64,000 bases of DNA, taken from Gnetum montanum. Lineage: Eukaryota; Streptophyta; Gnetopsida; Gnetales; Gnetaceae. Position 1 is the stretch's first letter, and every line of letters starts with the position of its first letter. The notes under the pieces are model-generated. The model saw nothing but the letters and a program-made list of their open reading frames with translations, was not told where the DNA came from and ran no database searches. Of this stretch, positions 12,929 to 26,130 are shown piece by piece. Location: NCBI GenBank assembly GCA_015680685.1, contig MNCI01003660.1:733101-797100 (forward strand), given 5' to 3'. Both the position numbers and the translations under genes were made by a program.

Positions 12929-14557
12929 CATGTTTTATCCTTGCTAAATTTACCATTGTCAAAGGGTAAAAATGAACTTTCCAAAGCATAGCACAGTTGC
13001 AAGAATGTAGTCTCTAGAATGTCACATCAAAGTTGACATCAGGACCCTAGCTTGGCCAACATGGACGAGGGAGAGTGAGTCTTGGGATGCCTATCGTAGT
13101 CACACATGGAGGAGTGATGAGCATTGTCGACCATCATGTACCTTGACTATGCTCATCCAATTTTTTATTTCCTTTTCCTTTTCCTACACTTGAATTTGGG
13201 GTTTCAACTTTGGAGGCCTGCATCAGTAGGGACTGTTTCCACTGTGGCCATTATGGTTGCATGGTTTGAAGATGGCATGAGTGAGCGAGGGTTGTACTTC
13301 TGAGTATGAGTTTTGCTGGTGGCATCCTATAATGGCAAGGGGTCATCACCACTACAACCATCACAGCTGTGTGGTAGGGGGAGTGCATGGTGGCAAGGGT
13401 TTTGAGGAGAGGGATTTTTGCAATTTTGCTTATGGGGCAATGATAAATGTGTGTGTAGGGGTTTGTATTGTAGTAGTTGTGGTTGCTGCAACAACTGATG
13501 TGGTCACCAAGGGGATTTTATTTTTCTAACTAGATGTGTGCTTTATGGTAGTGGCATGGGGACAAGGGTTTGTGTTATGTAGCAACCTATGTGGCTATAA
13601 GGTGAGAAAGGTGATGGGCAAAGATTATGGGGTGAGGGTGTAGTCGTAGACTACCATTTTTTTGGAATATTTTCCTCTACACAAGGTAGAGACAAGGGTT
13701 TTTCTATAGCCCTAGGGCCACCACCAACAAGATGGGGTGTGTAACAGAGGGTTTAGCCTCTAATTTTTCCTTTTCTTACATCTAATTTTGGGAAAATGCA
13801 TGCAAGGTGGCATCCAGGGGTCATAGAACCATGGGGTTTGTCAAACATAGGGGTTGAAAGAGGGGTAGCACTAAAGGTACATTTGGTGTGTTTTTATTAC
13901 TAGGAGGGCAAGCGATGGGGCATGCGATGGTGTCGTCAGTGTAGCCTTGAGGTTGTGGCCATGGCTAGAGCTTGGTGTAGGGTGTGACACCAATGTAGCT
14001 AGTTAGTTTTTTTCCTATCAAAAATTTTGAGTTTTTTGGGGGCTATGCTCCTTAAGAGCATAGCCAACACTTAGATTTTTTTTTCATGTTTTTAGAATTT
14101 CCAAAGTTTTTGGGGGTACACTCCTTAGGAAGCATAACCAGTAGTTAGAAAGATTTTGAATTTTATTGGACCATGGTGTTAGAGGTAGCCCAGAGTTAGA
14201 ATTTTTTTGAAGTTTCCTAGACTACATCGCCTGGAGTTGGAAAAATTTTGGAAGATTTTATGGAAAAATGTTAAACTTGTGAAATGCAAAATGATAATGT
14301 TGTATTACCAAAGTGTGTGAAGTGTAATGGAAAATGAGGTGTTAATGCTATGAAAACATGCTTTAGCCTAGTGAGTACTAGGCATGTCAAATGTACATAT
14401 TGACATCATATACTCATAAGGCTCAGCAGGTCCGAGGATATTTTTATTGCTAAGTCATGCTACATCATGCTAAATTTTACTAAGTGTAAATTAATGTGTT
14501 TTTGCCAAAATGCATCTCTCGTATACTAATGCTATGTTCATTGCCTTGTGGTTGTAG
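12929..14557 (+). other. Leader / first-intron region of the antisense gene in copy A
   Basis: It lies between the TATA box and exon 2 of the antisense gene. It is about 1 kb longer than in copy B, and I cannot find the exon 1 that copy B has at 34110. One + strand open frame (13281-13529) is rich in Cys, His and Val and looks like a chance frame. Part of 13000-13120 resembles copy C near 63640-63760. Confidence 0.4.
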
Positions 14558-17500
14558 AGTATTGGTAAAGCCCATTTTCGTTGTCGTGGAGCTTGTCAAC
14601 ATCCTTTGTTACATAAGTAAGCCTGTTCCCAACATGCATCCACCAAATATAAAGTTGGGTCATCTGGTGGTATGGTTTTGGCTAGGGGCATCCGATTTTC
14701 TAGCATACCTGCTATAACATTTTAGTATGATCATGTGGTCACACTTAGCAGTGGAGGTTATGGGCACCATCACCGAGACATTGTTGCCTAGGGCCGACTG
14801 GGACATACTTAGGTTCATGTTCAATGAGCCCATGATTGATGATGATTGAGCAAGTGGTTCGAGGTGAGGCCCTAGGGGCACTTGCCCCTTATCCAAGATC
14901 TAGGGAGTGCTAGAGTTCTCTTGTTACAATAAGAGAAACACCCTCTTCATTACTCTACATGTGCATACTTTATTCTAGAATCCACCTGGAACAATATACA
15001 TCATTGGAGGGTAAGTGCTTGCATGATTTTGCATTCTCTTACTATTGGCCTATGCTAATTTTGCTAATTGCTAATTGCTCATGCTTGATGCCAGATTTAA
15101 AGTTGATGATCAGGGGCTCCATGATGAACCAGAGGCTCTTATCTTGACTTGCATCACCTTAGATGTGTTCTCCTCTAGTTTGAATTTTTGGAAGGCTGTA
15201 ATTAAGTAGGTGGGAGAGGACCTAGAGAATTATCCTTCCCAGTACTCAAAGGCATTCAAGAAATGGAGGATCTAAAATTGGCTTGATGAGGGGTGGGCTA
15301 GTAACAAGCCTAACTTTGAGGAGCTAGTTGCACGACCACCTTTGTTACGCATATTGCTTGTTGTTTATCTTTTAAGCTTGCTCACATGCACTTATTGATT
15401 TGCCCTTGCATAGTGCTAACATTAATTTTTCCCATGTTATAGCTACAGTTACTTCAAAGGAGGTGATGGTGGTCACCACAAGCTATAGTGAGGTCATCCT
15501 AATTATGAAATATAGGGATGTAGAGGGGGAACAACATGGGTTATGCCATTAGGCCTTAGAGGTGCTAACTAGTTGGCTCACATGTGCTAGGTTAATGAAT
15601 CTTTTCTTGGCCCTTAGCCCAATAATTTCGATGGCTAAAATTGACTCCTTCATCAATGATGCCCACCACTTTGTCACCTGCATGCACAAATTGAGGGTAG
15701 TCTTGAACCTTAGTGATGCTTTCTTTGTTAACCTTTTTGGCCTCTCCTTTGAGGGCCCATTGGTCATTGAAAAGGCCAAAAGAGAGGTGGGCCACAAAGA
15801 AGAGATTGAGAAGTGGTTGGGAACCATCCAATCTCACAAAGACATCATGATCAGAGATGTGCATGTGCCTAAGGTCTAGGAGCTCTAGCTTCTTTTTCGT
15901 GTCTGTGCCTTTCTGAAGTTGCTCTCCTGGGAAAAGATCCTTAGTGTGAAGCAAGCATGAGTGATGAGGGAGGTATTGGATGAGAGTACAAAGTTCAACT
16001 AGGCCTCCTTCCTTACCACCAGATTGCAAGTAGAGATCACTAGACTTCACTATAACCTCTATGTGAGGTCTCATGTACACTTTGTATTTTTCGAAGTGTA
16101 TCTACAAAGGTTCACAGAGTTCTTGGTTGTCCAAGATAGTGGGTAGTAGTGGGTAGTGCAGGATTATGAGTAGCTATCCAAACCTTGGGTTAGGAACCTA
16201 TTCACAACTACTCACACACAAGACCCCCCATAGGGGATCAATGAGTCATACTCAATTATGACCAAAGCCCATTTGGGATGGTCATAGTCACATTATTCCT
16301 ATGATAGTGTGGATGAGTGTTTCCTAATTATTATTGGGGATGCAAACAAGGCAAAAATCAATTTGCCACACTTGGCAAAGGAGGTTGCCCTTGTAATTGG
16401 ATAGGCAGGCATCAAGAAAATCTAACTCAAGATACCCACTTTGTATGTAGATGTTGTAGGTTAATTCATATGTAGATGCATTTATTTTTAAATTTTATAT
16501 GTTTATAGTTTTTATGTTTTCTTGTTATGTTATGGTAATGCTATTACGCTATGTTTATGAGTTAGGTGAGAGGGCTATCGAAGTAGTAGTAGTGATAGTA
16601 GCAGAGATAGGCCCTCCTCAAGTTAGGGAGGAGGAGGCACATTGAGAGGAGATACACAAGGCCATGGAGATCTTTTACTAGTTTGATGCAAAGGGGCTGT
16701 TCCACCCTAATGAGGGTGATTTTGTCAGCCTCTTTAACTATGTACAACTGGAAGACCCCTCGCCCTCACACTTGAGGGCTTGCTTGGTAAGCACTTTAAG
16801 TTTCCATATGTTTTTTGCTCTTTCACTCCTGCATCTTTGGATGCTTAGTTGTAGCTAAGTATTGTTGTTATGTAGCCATAGATGCACCTACTATTGGTCC
16901 ATAGCCTAGACCTACCTACTGCATGGAACTATGGGTGGAGACATTGAACAAGTTTGTCTACATAAAATGCATTGTTGAGGACATGGTAGACCACATACAA
17001 CAGGTGGATCCTAAGCTTGGTATGTATTTTGTTGTTTCTTGATTAGGTTGCTTTACCAATTTTATGCTTAGTTTTTGGCTAATGTTAATTTTCTTATTGC
17101 ATGCCAATAGGTTCTAAGCTTTGCTGGGATTTAAATCAGATGGCTAAAGTGGATGCCATCTCTGAATACCCTCTTGAAGTGGAGTAAGTGCCTTATTGTG
17201 TGTATGAGGCAGTTAGCAAGTGTGCACTTTCTAGTGTGAAAGCATTATGGACCTACAGGTGCTCAAATGAGCACATGTCAAAATGTGTGCATGAGCTTCA
17301 AGAGATAGTGGTAAGCCAGAACATGAAGATTAGGGACATCCAATCCTACTATGATTTCTTGTTAGCTCAAGCATGGGGAGATAGTACTTGGTAGACTATA
17401 GAGATTGATTATGCTAGGTACTAGTCAATGATCTAGGGTAAGAATGAGACCACTTAGAAGATCATCAAGCAGAGGCTACAAATGGATCTAGGTTCCTGAA

Positions 17501-18130
17501 AGGGCTAGGAGTGGAAGAGTTTTAGTGCTAAGGTATGTAAGTGGGGGCACACATAAAAGAATAAAAAATGCCACCATAAGTGTGAGCAAGACACATATCT
17601 GTAGCAACTCAAAGAAGAGTTCATCAAAGCTCACCACCTTGAGTTATTCATTAAGGTGATTAGAGGGAGTTAGGCTTTCAAGATATTCACTCATCACATA
17701 ATGGTTAGTGGTTCTCCTAAGCACAAGATTATCATGCCTTAAAGGGAGACTTTTTCTATCACTTTTTCTATGTAGCTGCTTGAATGGGCCATTATGGATG
17801 AAGACAAAACCCTCATTGGTGTTGACTTTAGCTAGGTGTACTAGACATGACTATCAGAGGTTGAGATCCTTTGATGCTTGGAGGAGGGCCTTGAATGCAT
17901 ACCTCTAGACATGGTCGATGTGGGACCCTCTCAGGTTAGATCTTTATGTTACTTTTTATGCTTTTTCCTATTACTTGCATATTGTACGTTTTCTTATAAT
18001 TTTATGTTTTGTTATTGTTTTTTTTTTTGACATGCACCAGACAACACTGCAGGCCCTAGTGGTAGGGCAGAAGAAGAGGAGCCTCCAACCCCACCTAGCA
18101 CCATTGGTTGAGAAAACCCTCATGTAGCCC
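14558..18130 (+). pseudogene. Antisense spliced gene of copy A, exons 2-8 (degenerate)
   Basis: Homologue of the copy B gene at 34110-38258, opposite to gag-pol. Exon estimates: 14558-15010 (acceptor GTTGTAG, donor GGTAAGTG), 15095 to about 15345, 15443 to about 16433, about 16565-16790, about 16873-17019, 17111-17934 (donor CAG/GTTAGA), 18041 to about 18127. Exon 2 keeps the FCP1-like phrases VKPIFVVVE, VVWFWLGASDFL and MWSH. Exon 4 keeps RLMNLFLA and DAFFVNLFGLSFEG. Exon 7 keeps CALSSVKALW and SYYDFLLAQA. It has about one stop per 50-100 codons, many explicable as C to T changes. Shared intron positions with copy B show that the gene was in the family before the copies diverged. Confidence 0.75.
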
Positions 18131-18289
18131 TGTCATTAGGCATTTTTGTAGTTTTGTGTATTTTTGCTATGTAATGTAGATGACATGCACTATTTTTCTC
18201 ATGAGATGTAGTGGATTTTTGCAACATAGAGTGTATGATGAGCTATCTTTTGTATGTATTTTCTATGTTTGATGTTAACAATGTGATGA

Positions 18290-18630
18290 GCTAATGCATT
18301 TAGGTCGTAGAAATTGCTAGTTTTAGGTCATTTCGGGCCACATGTGTAGAAAAATATTTTGATAGTTTTAGGCCATTCTAGGCCCTAGTTATAGTTTAGT
18401 ACCATTTCGGGCCATGTGATAAATGACAGGTTTTACCAGTTTTAGGCCATGGCGGGCCATGATTGGTAGTTTTGGGCCATTTTGAGCCATGCATTAAGGA
18501 AAGAAAGATTGTTAGTTTTAGGACATGGCGGGCTTTGTGATCCTAGTTTAGGGCTATGGCGGACCATGCTTGGTAGTTTTGGGCCATTTTAGGCCATGCA
18601 TTAAGGAAAGAAAGATTGCCAATTTTAGGC
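18290..18630. repeat. Paired-arm repeat array after the antisense gene, copy A
   Basis: Eight or so units of AGTTTTAGGCC, six bases, GGCC (for example GGCCATTCTAGGCC and GGCCATGGCGGGCC), about 35-50 bp apart. The matching array in copy B is 38455-38610 and, inverted, in copy D 25330-25640. The arms here are GGCC rather than the GTC/GAC of the 3' UTR array. Confidence 0.7.
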
Positions 18631-18959
18631 CTTAACATGCTGTGATGTTTTGTAATTGTTGAATATTATGATTTTTATGCATTTTTCTATTTTTTATGTG
18701 TAACTAACTACCAAAAAGTAATTAAGCAAAAATGTAAACTTAGTGAAAATGCACAAGTAGAGGAAACAAATGCATAAAGGAAAACAATGCAAAAATGCTA
18801 ACAACCATGTTGATGTAAAATGTAATCAAAATGCAAACAATAAAAGTATGTAGAAGTGGGTAAGTAGGGACCCAATGCCTAGTAGACCAAGAGCATATCT
18901 TAGTCACACAGTTGTTTCCTAATCTAGTGGGGGTTAGGAGGTGCATAGGGCCTAGAGGG

Positions 18960-21304
18960 TACAATATAATATTTACCCTAACCTTTGTCAACTATGTCAA
19001 ATGGCAATTCTACCCACCAAGAATCTTTTGAATGGTTCGGGACTTTTGTTGGCTTTTCAAATTGGTCTACTTTGCATTTTCAACCTTCATCTTTCGCAGG
19101 AGGCATGTCATCAAGGAACTCCACCTCTAACCCTTGTTTGATATTGATGTTGTTGATGGTTAGAGGGGCTACATTATCATTGTGTATGATAACCTCTCCA
19201 CCTTCATATGGAAGGTGGATTTCTTGATGGATTAGGGAGGAGATGGCCCATAGCTAGGATAACCAAGGCCTACTCAAGATCATGTTGAAACTTGACATCT
19301 CCTAAACCACTATGAATTCTATGATGATCGAGAATTGCAAGGGTCTTGGGCAAGTAGGGGTCAATGCATTATCCACTGTTAGACTCCCAACAGAAGGGGA
19401 ATTTGCATTCTACAATACCCATATGATGAAGGGTGTTTGGGATATTGTAGCTACAATGTGCTGCAGGGCCCTAACTACAAAGGATGTTATGGGTGCTCAA
19501 GGTGGTGCCCTGATGACAAAAGGGGTTCTCAAGCTAGTTGATGTTGAGGAGGCCTTAGTATTACCAGAGGGAACATGAACCATGAATGGCTCTTGTGCTA
19601 GTTCTAAGTGATCATCAATGCTAATGGCATTAATGATGTACCTTGCATTGCTTCCGTTGAGTAGGTCCTTGTAAACCCCCATTGATCGATTTTGGGGGTG
19701 TACTAGGTTGGTAGCATTAAAAACCAAATCACCCTTATCATTCATGCATTAGATGTCATCCTACAAAGCCATGCAAAAGTCTATGTTATGATCTTACAAT
19801 TGGTGATATTGGCAAAACTGATCCAATCTGAAATGCTTAGGGACTGGGGTCTCATTAGGTAGTGTGATTAAATGATTTCTAAGGAGCCTGTAGTATTGGT
19901 CATGTCACTTATGAGCATCCTCAAACATTTTCTTATGCTAGATGCATCTTGCATTAAATAGTTGGTCCAACAGCTCTGACCGCTTAATGGGTAATGGTGT
20001 ATACTTCAAGTGATCCTTATGCTCAAAGTTAGGCCTTGTGGTAGCTGGTGCCATGGTCGTTGATGATGTAGACTGGTTGTTTTGCCATCGTGCTAGGGCC
20101 AGCCACCTTGTTGTTATTGGCTAGGGCCTTGGATGGCTTGGTCATTGATTTGGCATTGGCAGCTTAGCTTCATTGGCCATCATTGTAATGGTTGTGATCG
20201 CTTGCTTGCCTTTATCCTTGTCTTTCTTCTTCTTCACATGTAAGTTTTTGTAGGACATGTAGGCTAGATTCTTGCTAGTGTTTGTCACATCTTGAATGCT
20301 CTTGGTTTAAGAAAATGCATGGCTTAGGAACTCTATGGCAGGGTAGTATAGTTTCAACTTGATGAGGTTTTTTAATGCAACCTTGAAGATGGTTAGTAGG
20401 TGAGTTTCCTTGATAGGCTCATGGATCTCATTGAGTGATGTACTCCATTGTTGGATAAATTTTTGCATGGGCTCTAAGTTGCCCTGCTTAACTTACATTA
20501 GCTCATCTAGGGTCACTGAATTAGGTGAGAAATTCCTCCAAAGAAGTGATGGAGACCTTGGGAAGGCATTATACCAATCTAACACCGTACCAGTCAGGGA
20601 CATGGTGAACACACAAATGATGGCATTTGGCCATGCTTATAGTAGGAGGCATTGTAACTAGAAGGTCACCAAATAACAATTTTAGAGGAGGTAGCCTTAA
20701 GCCACTTGACCTCTTCAATAAGGCTTTGGATCAGCTAGAATGCTTGATCCAAGCCAAGTACGGTTGCAGTGGCAAGCTACATAGGTTGTGCTACTCATTA
20801 TGGTTGTTGGATGGCCCACAACCCAACTTTAGGCTATGTGACCACATGTGATGCTTATTGCATGGCTTGTGCCATGGACACAACACTTAGGCCCCACCAT
20901 AGGTTTGTGGGTTGGGTCATCATAATGGGTGTTTACACGATAGGTAGGACAAACGATGCCTCAATCATGTATGATAGGGGAGGAACATGCATAGTATGCA
21001 CATAGGATTGCGTAGGCACAATGATTACTACTATGAAAGGCTAAACGACCTGAATAGGCTGAATGGGATGAACAAGCTAGATAGGCTATGGAGGTATGAT
21101 GAAAGGCATGCTCAAGGGAAGGTTAAAAGGTATAGCAACATCTTGGTGCATCTATTATGTTTGGTGGTTTACCATCACAAGTGTTGACTTGGGTGGCAAC
21201 ATTGGGCAATGGGATTGTGAAGGAATAAAAGTAGAGGCTATTTGTTAGAATGAGGCATGGAATGGGTTATCATGCTCAGATTGAGCCTCAAACTTTTCCA
21301 ACTC
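18960..21304 (-). pseudogene. gag (C-terminal part) and protease of copy A
   Basis: Minus strand. Protease homology lies at about 18990-19480. The gag end is open at 19497-19745 (GVYKDLLNGSNARYIINAIS, like copy B HIYKDLLNANDNPYTI). A Cys/His motif follows at about 19790-19850. The upstream gag runs to 21304, where nested copy D begins; gag resumes at 43251 and its start is at 43644 (ATG changed to TTG). Many stops. Confidence 0.7.
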
Positions 21305-22680
21305 TAAAACACCACAAAATTTCAGGTCTCAACTACAAATTTGGCTAAGTATCAAAATGGTGGAACTTTGTCCAAATTTTTCTAAGCGTTGAGCGTAGTC
21401 AACTCAAACTGCCATATTTGCAAAATTTTTTAAGTGTCAAAATGATGACAATTTCTGCAAATTTATCTAAGTGCTAGGACTATGCTCTCCACTACAGTAG
21501 AACATAGTCATCTTCAATGGAAAACTTTCTATAATTTTGGCTAATTGTCCCAACAAGGTTACAAGTTGCAGATTTTTCTAAGTGTTGATACTATGCTCTC
21601 CACTGTCGAGACTATGCTCCAGAGCATAGTCAATGTAGTCAACACACAATAGCCAATTTTATAAGATTTTTTCCAAGTGTTAGAATGATGACACAAGCTA
21701 CAGATTTTTCTAAGTGTTGAGACTATGCTCTCCATTACTAGGACTACGCTCATAATAGCTAGTTTTGTAAGATTTTTTCTAAGTGTTAGAATGATGAAAT
21801 AAGCTACAGATTTTTCTAGTGCTAAGATTACACTATCCACTACTAGGACTACACTCTAGATAGTAGTTAGCGTAGTCAGCATGAAAACACTAATTTGGGC
21901 ATATTTTTTCTAGCTGTTGGGACTATGCTCTAGAGTGTAGTTTGGGTTGAGCATAGTCACAACTACCCCTCTACCACATGGCAGCTAATATGCATTTTTT
22001 AGAAATCCTAACCTTATAAATACCCCTACCTTGGGCTTTTTCAAAGGGGGGGCGGGGGGAGAGAAAAATTTTAGACGATTGGCATTTTTCAAGTTTGACA
22101 TTTGGCATTTGGATGAATGAGACCCAAAGGCACACTAGCGATCCAAAGAGGCAAAGGTGTAGACCATCATCCATCATAGCCCCCTTGCAGCCCAACCAAA
22201 TACCACAACCCACAACACATCATGATAGCCAAACTAGTAGGCACAGACACCATGGTGAGTGCTAGACTTCATGGCTTGATAGCATTGAGACTGTGACTAC
22301 AATCTCCACTTCACTTGTTGTACATCACTTTCCTTCTAAACCCTTTTTGAAGTTAACTACACTCAACCCTATTTGGGGTGGTTTTCCATTTCTCTCTCTT
22401 TCTCCCTTGCATTTTCTCACATTTTGTTCACATTTTGGCCTACAATAATGCTTAGGTGGAAATCCATGCATGTCAACACTCTTATTTTTTATCAAAAAAT
22501 GTGATTATGCTTAGCACTATTCACACTATTAACATTGACTACGCTTAGTATTGTTCACACAGTTAACACCGTTAACAGCCCTTGACACTTAGCACCATTT
22601 GCATTAACACTGTTTGCACTCTATAAATCCCTATTCGATTGACAAGACTATTTAGGTCATCCCATCTCCACCTCAAGCAA
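21305..22680 (+). repeat. 5' LTR of copy D (U5 end lost)
   Basis: It aligns with the 3' LTR of D (27212-27514 plus 42065-43250). TATA box TATAAATA is at 22015-22022. U3 (21305-22000) is a tandem array of roughly 110-130 bp units with inverted pairs such as ACTATGCTC and GAGCATAGT. Homology to the other LTR stops near 22680, about 100 bp short of the expected end. Confidence 0.75.
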
Positions 22681-23163
22681 TCTAGAAGGACCCTACTATT
22701 TCTTTCTTTGCAGTCCATTATGGTTGTCTTTGTGTGCTCTCTACACCCTTGTTGATGTAGATTGATCCTTGTTGTCAGTCTCCTTGAGATCCCATGTAGC
22801 AACCTAAATCATGTCATTCTCCACTTTTTTCTAACTCTTCAGTCTCTAAGTGTAGAGAGTGTAGTAAGTAAACTAGCATAGTTGGTACAAAGTGTAGTCA
22901 CCATGCTTAGCATTTTTTCCTACAGTTTTACACTTGGCCATTTTTCAGTATTTTCATACTTAACCATTTTTCTACATTTTCATACTTGACATTTTTTCTG
23001 CATTTTCATACTTAGCCAAATTTTCATAGTTTTACACTTAATCAATTTTTTGCATTTTTATACTTAGCCATTTTCTACTATTGGTAGACTTAGACATTTT
23101 TTTTGCATTTTTCATGGTTAGCCACTTTTTGCAAATAGAAACTCTCCACCTTAATCTGTGAAC
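22681..23163 (+). other. 5' leader of copy D
   Basis: Non-coding stretch between LTR and gag. It contains a short tandem pattern, CATTTT..CATACTTAGCC, repeated every 25-35 bp (about 22920-23110). Its reverse complement forms the leader of copy A (43660-43810). No primer-binding site is recognisable. Confidence 0.5.
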
Positions 23164-23720
23164 ATGAATCCAAGTCAACCTTCCACATCAGTGTCTAACA
23201 CACTTGACATCTTCATGATCCACCCAAAGTGTGTTGTGCTTAGTCACAAACAATATAAATTTGTTTGTGTCAAAATCCAAGCAGGATTACCTATGGATAG
23301 CCTTGACATAGAGGAAAAATAGGAATTCAAACAAGTTCACTGGAATGGACGAGAGTACAATCCTTTCACATTTGACATAATCCCACTTATAGAGTCCTTT
23401 CACTAGTTATTATTCCAACTCATCTGTGCAAATGAGCATGACATGGGAACTAACTATGAGAAAGCCTCACAAAAGAAGGAAGATGAGGCTAAGGCCCACT
23501 TTGAACATGAGAGCCCCCTTTACATTGTCTTCCAACAATTACTCCATAATTTGGTTGCAAATGTATTTGCCCAACCCTACGCTCATGCAGGGGCCATCTC
23601 CCAACACCAAAAGATTTAGGCATCTTATCTTCTACCTGTTTCATCAATGCCCTTAGCGTCAATCCGACCCATACATGTGTGGCCCACCTTGGTCACAACA
23701 CCCATTCCTCAGGTAACACA
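23164..23720 (+). pseudogene. gag N-terminal part, copy D
   Basis: It starts at ATG 23164 after the leader. The frame reads gag-like sequence with stops (TAG near 23320, 23403 and 23617). It is homologous to the A gag read on the minus strand at 43251-43644 (CVVLSHKQYKFVCVK in D, NVMVLNNEQYNFICMK in A). The middle of gag, including the Cys/His motif, is missing or unrecognisable downstream (23720-24180). Confidence 0.6.
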
Positions 23721-24422
23721 TCAACTAAACCCATTCACCAAGATGTTAAACTAGCCAACCAAGTACTTGTTCGCTAAAACATTAAACTAGTAGCAACTAT
23801 CCACTAAGATGTTAAATTGGCATGACATAATAATAACAACCACTAAGCAACCCTTCATCATCAAGATGCCATAATGAGTTGGCCTCGTAATAACTCTCAA
23901 ATAGCCATTTGTCATTAGGATGCCACAATGTGTTGGCCCCTTACCTACCCTAGGCCAGCAGTGGGTAATGTATTCATCTCTTCTCCTTCAAGGGCTAATC
24001 CTACTGGTAACCTGGGTAGGCCTACCAAATGGTAATGCAAGAGGTCGAACGAGCACCTTACAACCCCCATGGTTGAAACAAAGGACATAACTAGCAAGCA
24101 ACAACTGAGCATTACAACCACCAAATAGCCCAAATAAGCCAAGTACAAGTCCCCTTTGCAAGAGTTCCATCTCTCAAGCTACACAGAGGAGGTTAAAGTC
24201 AACACAATGGTCGATGACAAGGACTTCGTAGCTACATTAACCCAGGTGAAATAAACGTTCAAGTAGAAAAATACAATGTGGAGCTTGTATAACCTAGTCA
24301 TGACCTCATCTGCCCACTGCCAAGCATTGGCCTGGATGTTGGCTTCTATTCCTATCATAGAGGACATCCCTATAGATGAAGCATCCATCTGTGCAGTGAT
24401 GTTTCCCCCTACGCCATAGGAA

Positions 24423-24950
24423 TTGAGTTCAACAATCCTATCCTTTCACAACGATGCAATCAAGATCAATCTCGAACAAGGGAAGGTCACTATAGCTCCA
24501 CTATCCATTAACATACGTTTTGGACAGTGCACGATTCATAGGGTTCATGTTGAGGATGGTGTGACAAAAAATGTAGCTTTGTACTCTATCATTGACAAGC
24601 TGGGCTTGGTAGGTGAGATTAGGCCAAACAAAATTATGTGTCTAAAATCCTTCAATGGATCATGTGTCACCATCAAGGGCACTATAAACATTACCTTTGT
24701 GGTAGGGGAGTATTTTCCCACCTCTATAGAATTTACTATTATAGAGGAGATGTCATGCTTCAACTTAATCCTAGGTAAGCCCTAGCTAGCTCAGCTACAA
24801 GCTGTCTCCTCTCCAATCCACCAAGAAATCCACCTTCCATGTGAAGATGGTCAAGTTATCATCTATGGTAATAACATCTTCCCTTTAGCTATCCACCACA
24901 TAGACATGGGCCAAGTGTTAGAGGTGGAGTTTCTTAGTGGTACACCTAGG
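24423..24950 (+). pseudogene. Retropepsin-like protease, copy D
   Basis: Open for 120 codons (24423-24785), then homology continues past a stop to about 24950. The active-site region reads HVEDGVTKNVALYS, where copy B has HVDDGAATNVIPYS. The flap and C-terminal phrases SCFNLILGKP and LQAVSSPIHQEIHLP match copy B (38829-40043). This aspartic protease would mature Gag and Pol. It is the last coding module in D. Confidence 0.75.
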
Positions 24951-25329
24951 GTAAGCAACACAACACCTAAGGCTAACATACCTGAATGAGTGGTTGAAGC
25001 CAACAACCGCTTAGAGGATCCTAAGCCTTGTGCACCACCTAATCCATGCCTGGTTAGGAAGCAACTACATGACCAAGACTTTCCCTTAGCTAGAAATGAA
25101 CTAGGTGCCTTCTTACTCCTTGCCTTCAAGTGCCATGCATTTTTGGTTTTTTCTTGTGTTGCATTTGTTCATGCATTTATATTTTGCTTGCTTGCTTAGT
25201 TTACACACTACTTTTCTTTGTTTACACATTTCTACTTTGTTTATGCATCCATTCACTTAGTCCACATATTGCATTTGAAATACATCAAAAACACATGAAA
25301 GTAAAAAAAAAAAATCATAAAACTACAAA

Positions 25330-25640
25330 GACATGTGGCCCAAAAAGGCCTTGAACTAGCAAACCCCCCATGGCCCAAAAAGACACTAAACTAGCATCAA
25401 AGCCTATCATGGATTTAAATTGGCAACGTCCCCTATGGCCTACGATGGTCTTAAACTAGCAACATATGGCCCAAAATGGCCCTAAAGCTATCAACCCCTT
25501 TGTAGTGGCCCAAAAAGGCCTTAAACTAGTGTATAGCCTTCCATGGCTTTAAATTGGCACCTACGACCCACCATGGCCCTAAACCTAGCAGCACATGGCC
25601 CAAAATGGCCTTAAACTATCGTTGTAGCTTGGAATGGCCC
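25330..25640. repeat. Paired-arm (GGCC) array, copy D
   Basis: Six to seven units of GGCC, six bases, GGCC followed by TTAAACTAG (inverse orientation to copies A and B because D is plus-oriented). It matches 38455-38610 in B. The antisense gene and pol that should follow are absent. Confidence 0.65.
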
Positions 25641-25799
25641 AAAACTATCACTTTTTACATTTATTTCCTCTTACTTGTGCACATTAACCTTGTTACATAG
25701 TTTCCACTTGATGTTGTTTTTCTAGTTAATTTTTGCAGGATCTTGTAGGCACACAACATGGCTATGCATGCAACACCATACCTCATTTAAGCAAGGTAA

Positions 25800-26130
25800 G
25801 CACACAAATGGTCTACCATGATACTAAAACTGGCATAGTCATCCATCATGATGCTAAAACTAGCACAATCATCTACCATGATGCTAAAATTGGCACAACA
25901 CTCATCAACCATGATGCTAAAACTGGCACAACTCATCTTTGGGTCATGATATTAAACTGGTACAATAGCTTATATGCTATGACGTTAAATTGACACTCAC
26001 ATACATCGTCCACTATGATGTTAAATGGGCACCCTACAGTCTACTAAGACTCTAAACTAGCATCCCATGGTCTACTAAGACCTTAAGCTAGGGTCATGGT
26101 CTACCAAGACTTTAAAATAATATATTTATG
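25800..26130. repeat. Paired-arm (ATC/GAT, GTC/GAC) array, copy D
   Basis: About nine units such as CATGATGCTAAAACTGGCAC and CTACTAAGACCTTAAGCTAG, 28-40 bp apart. It corresponds to the 3' UTR array of B (30080-30440). The junction between the two array types (25640-25800) marks the internal deletion. Confidence 0.65.

Noticed and set aside
14496-14557. ATG-initiated start of the 14496 open frame in copy A
   Set aside because: Homology to copy B begins only after the splice acceptor at 14557; the upstream part reads through an intron.
15592-16080. 162-codon minus-strand open frame
   Set aside because: It is the complement of exon 4 of the antisense gene in copy A. Copy B has a similar shadow at 35747-36169, and the + strand frame carries the conserved protein.
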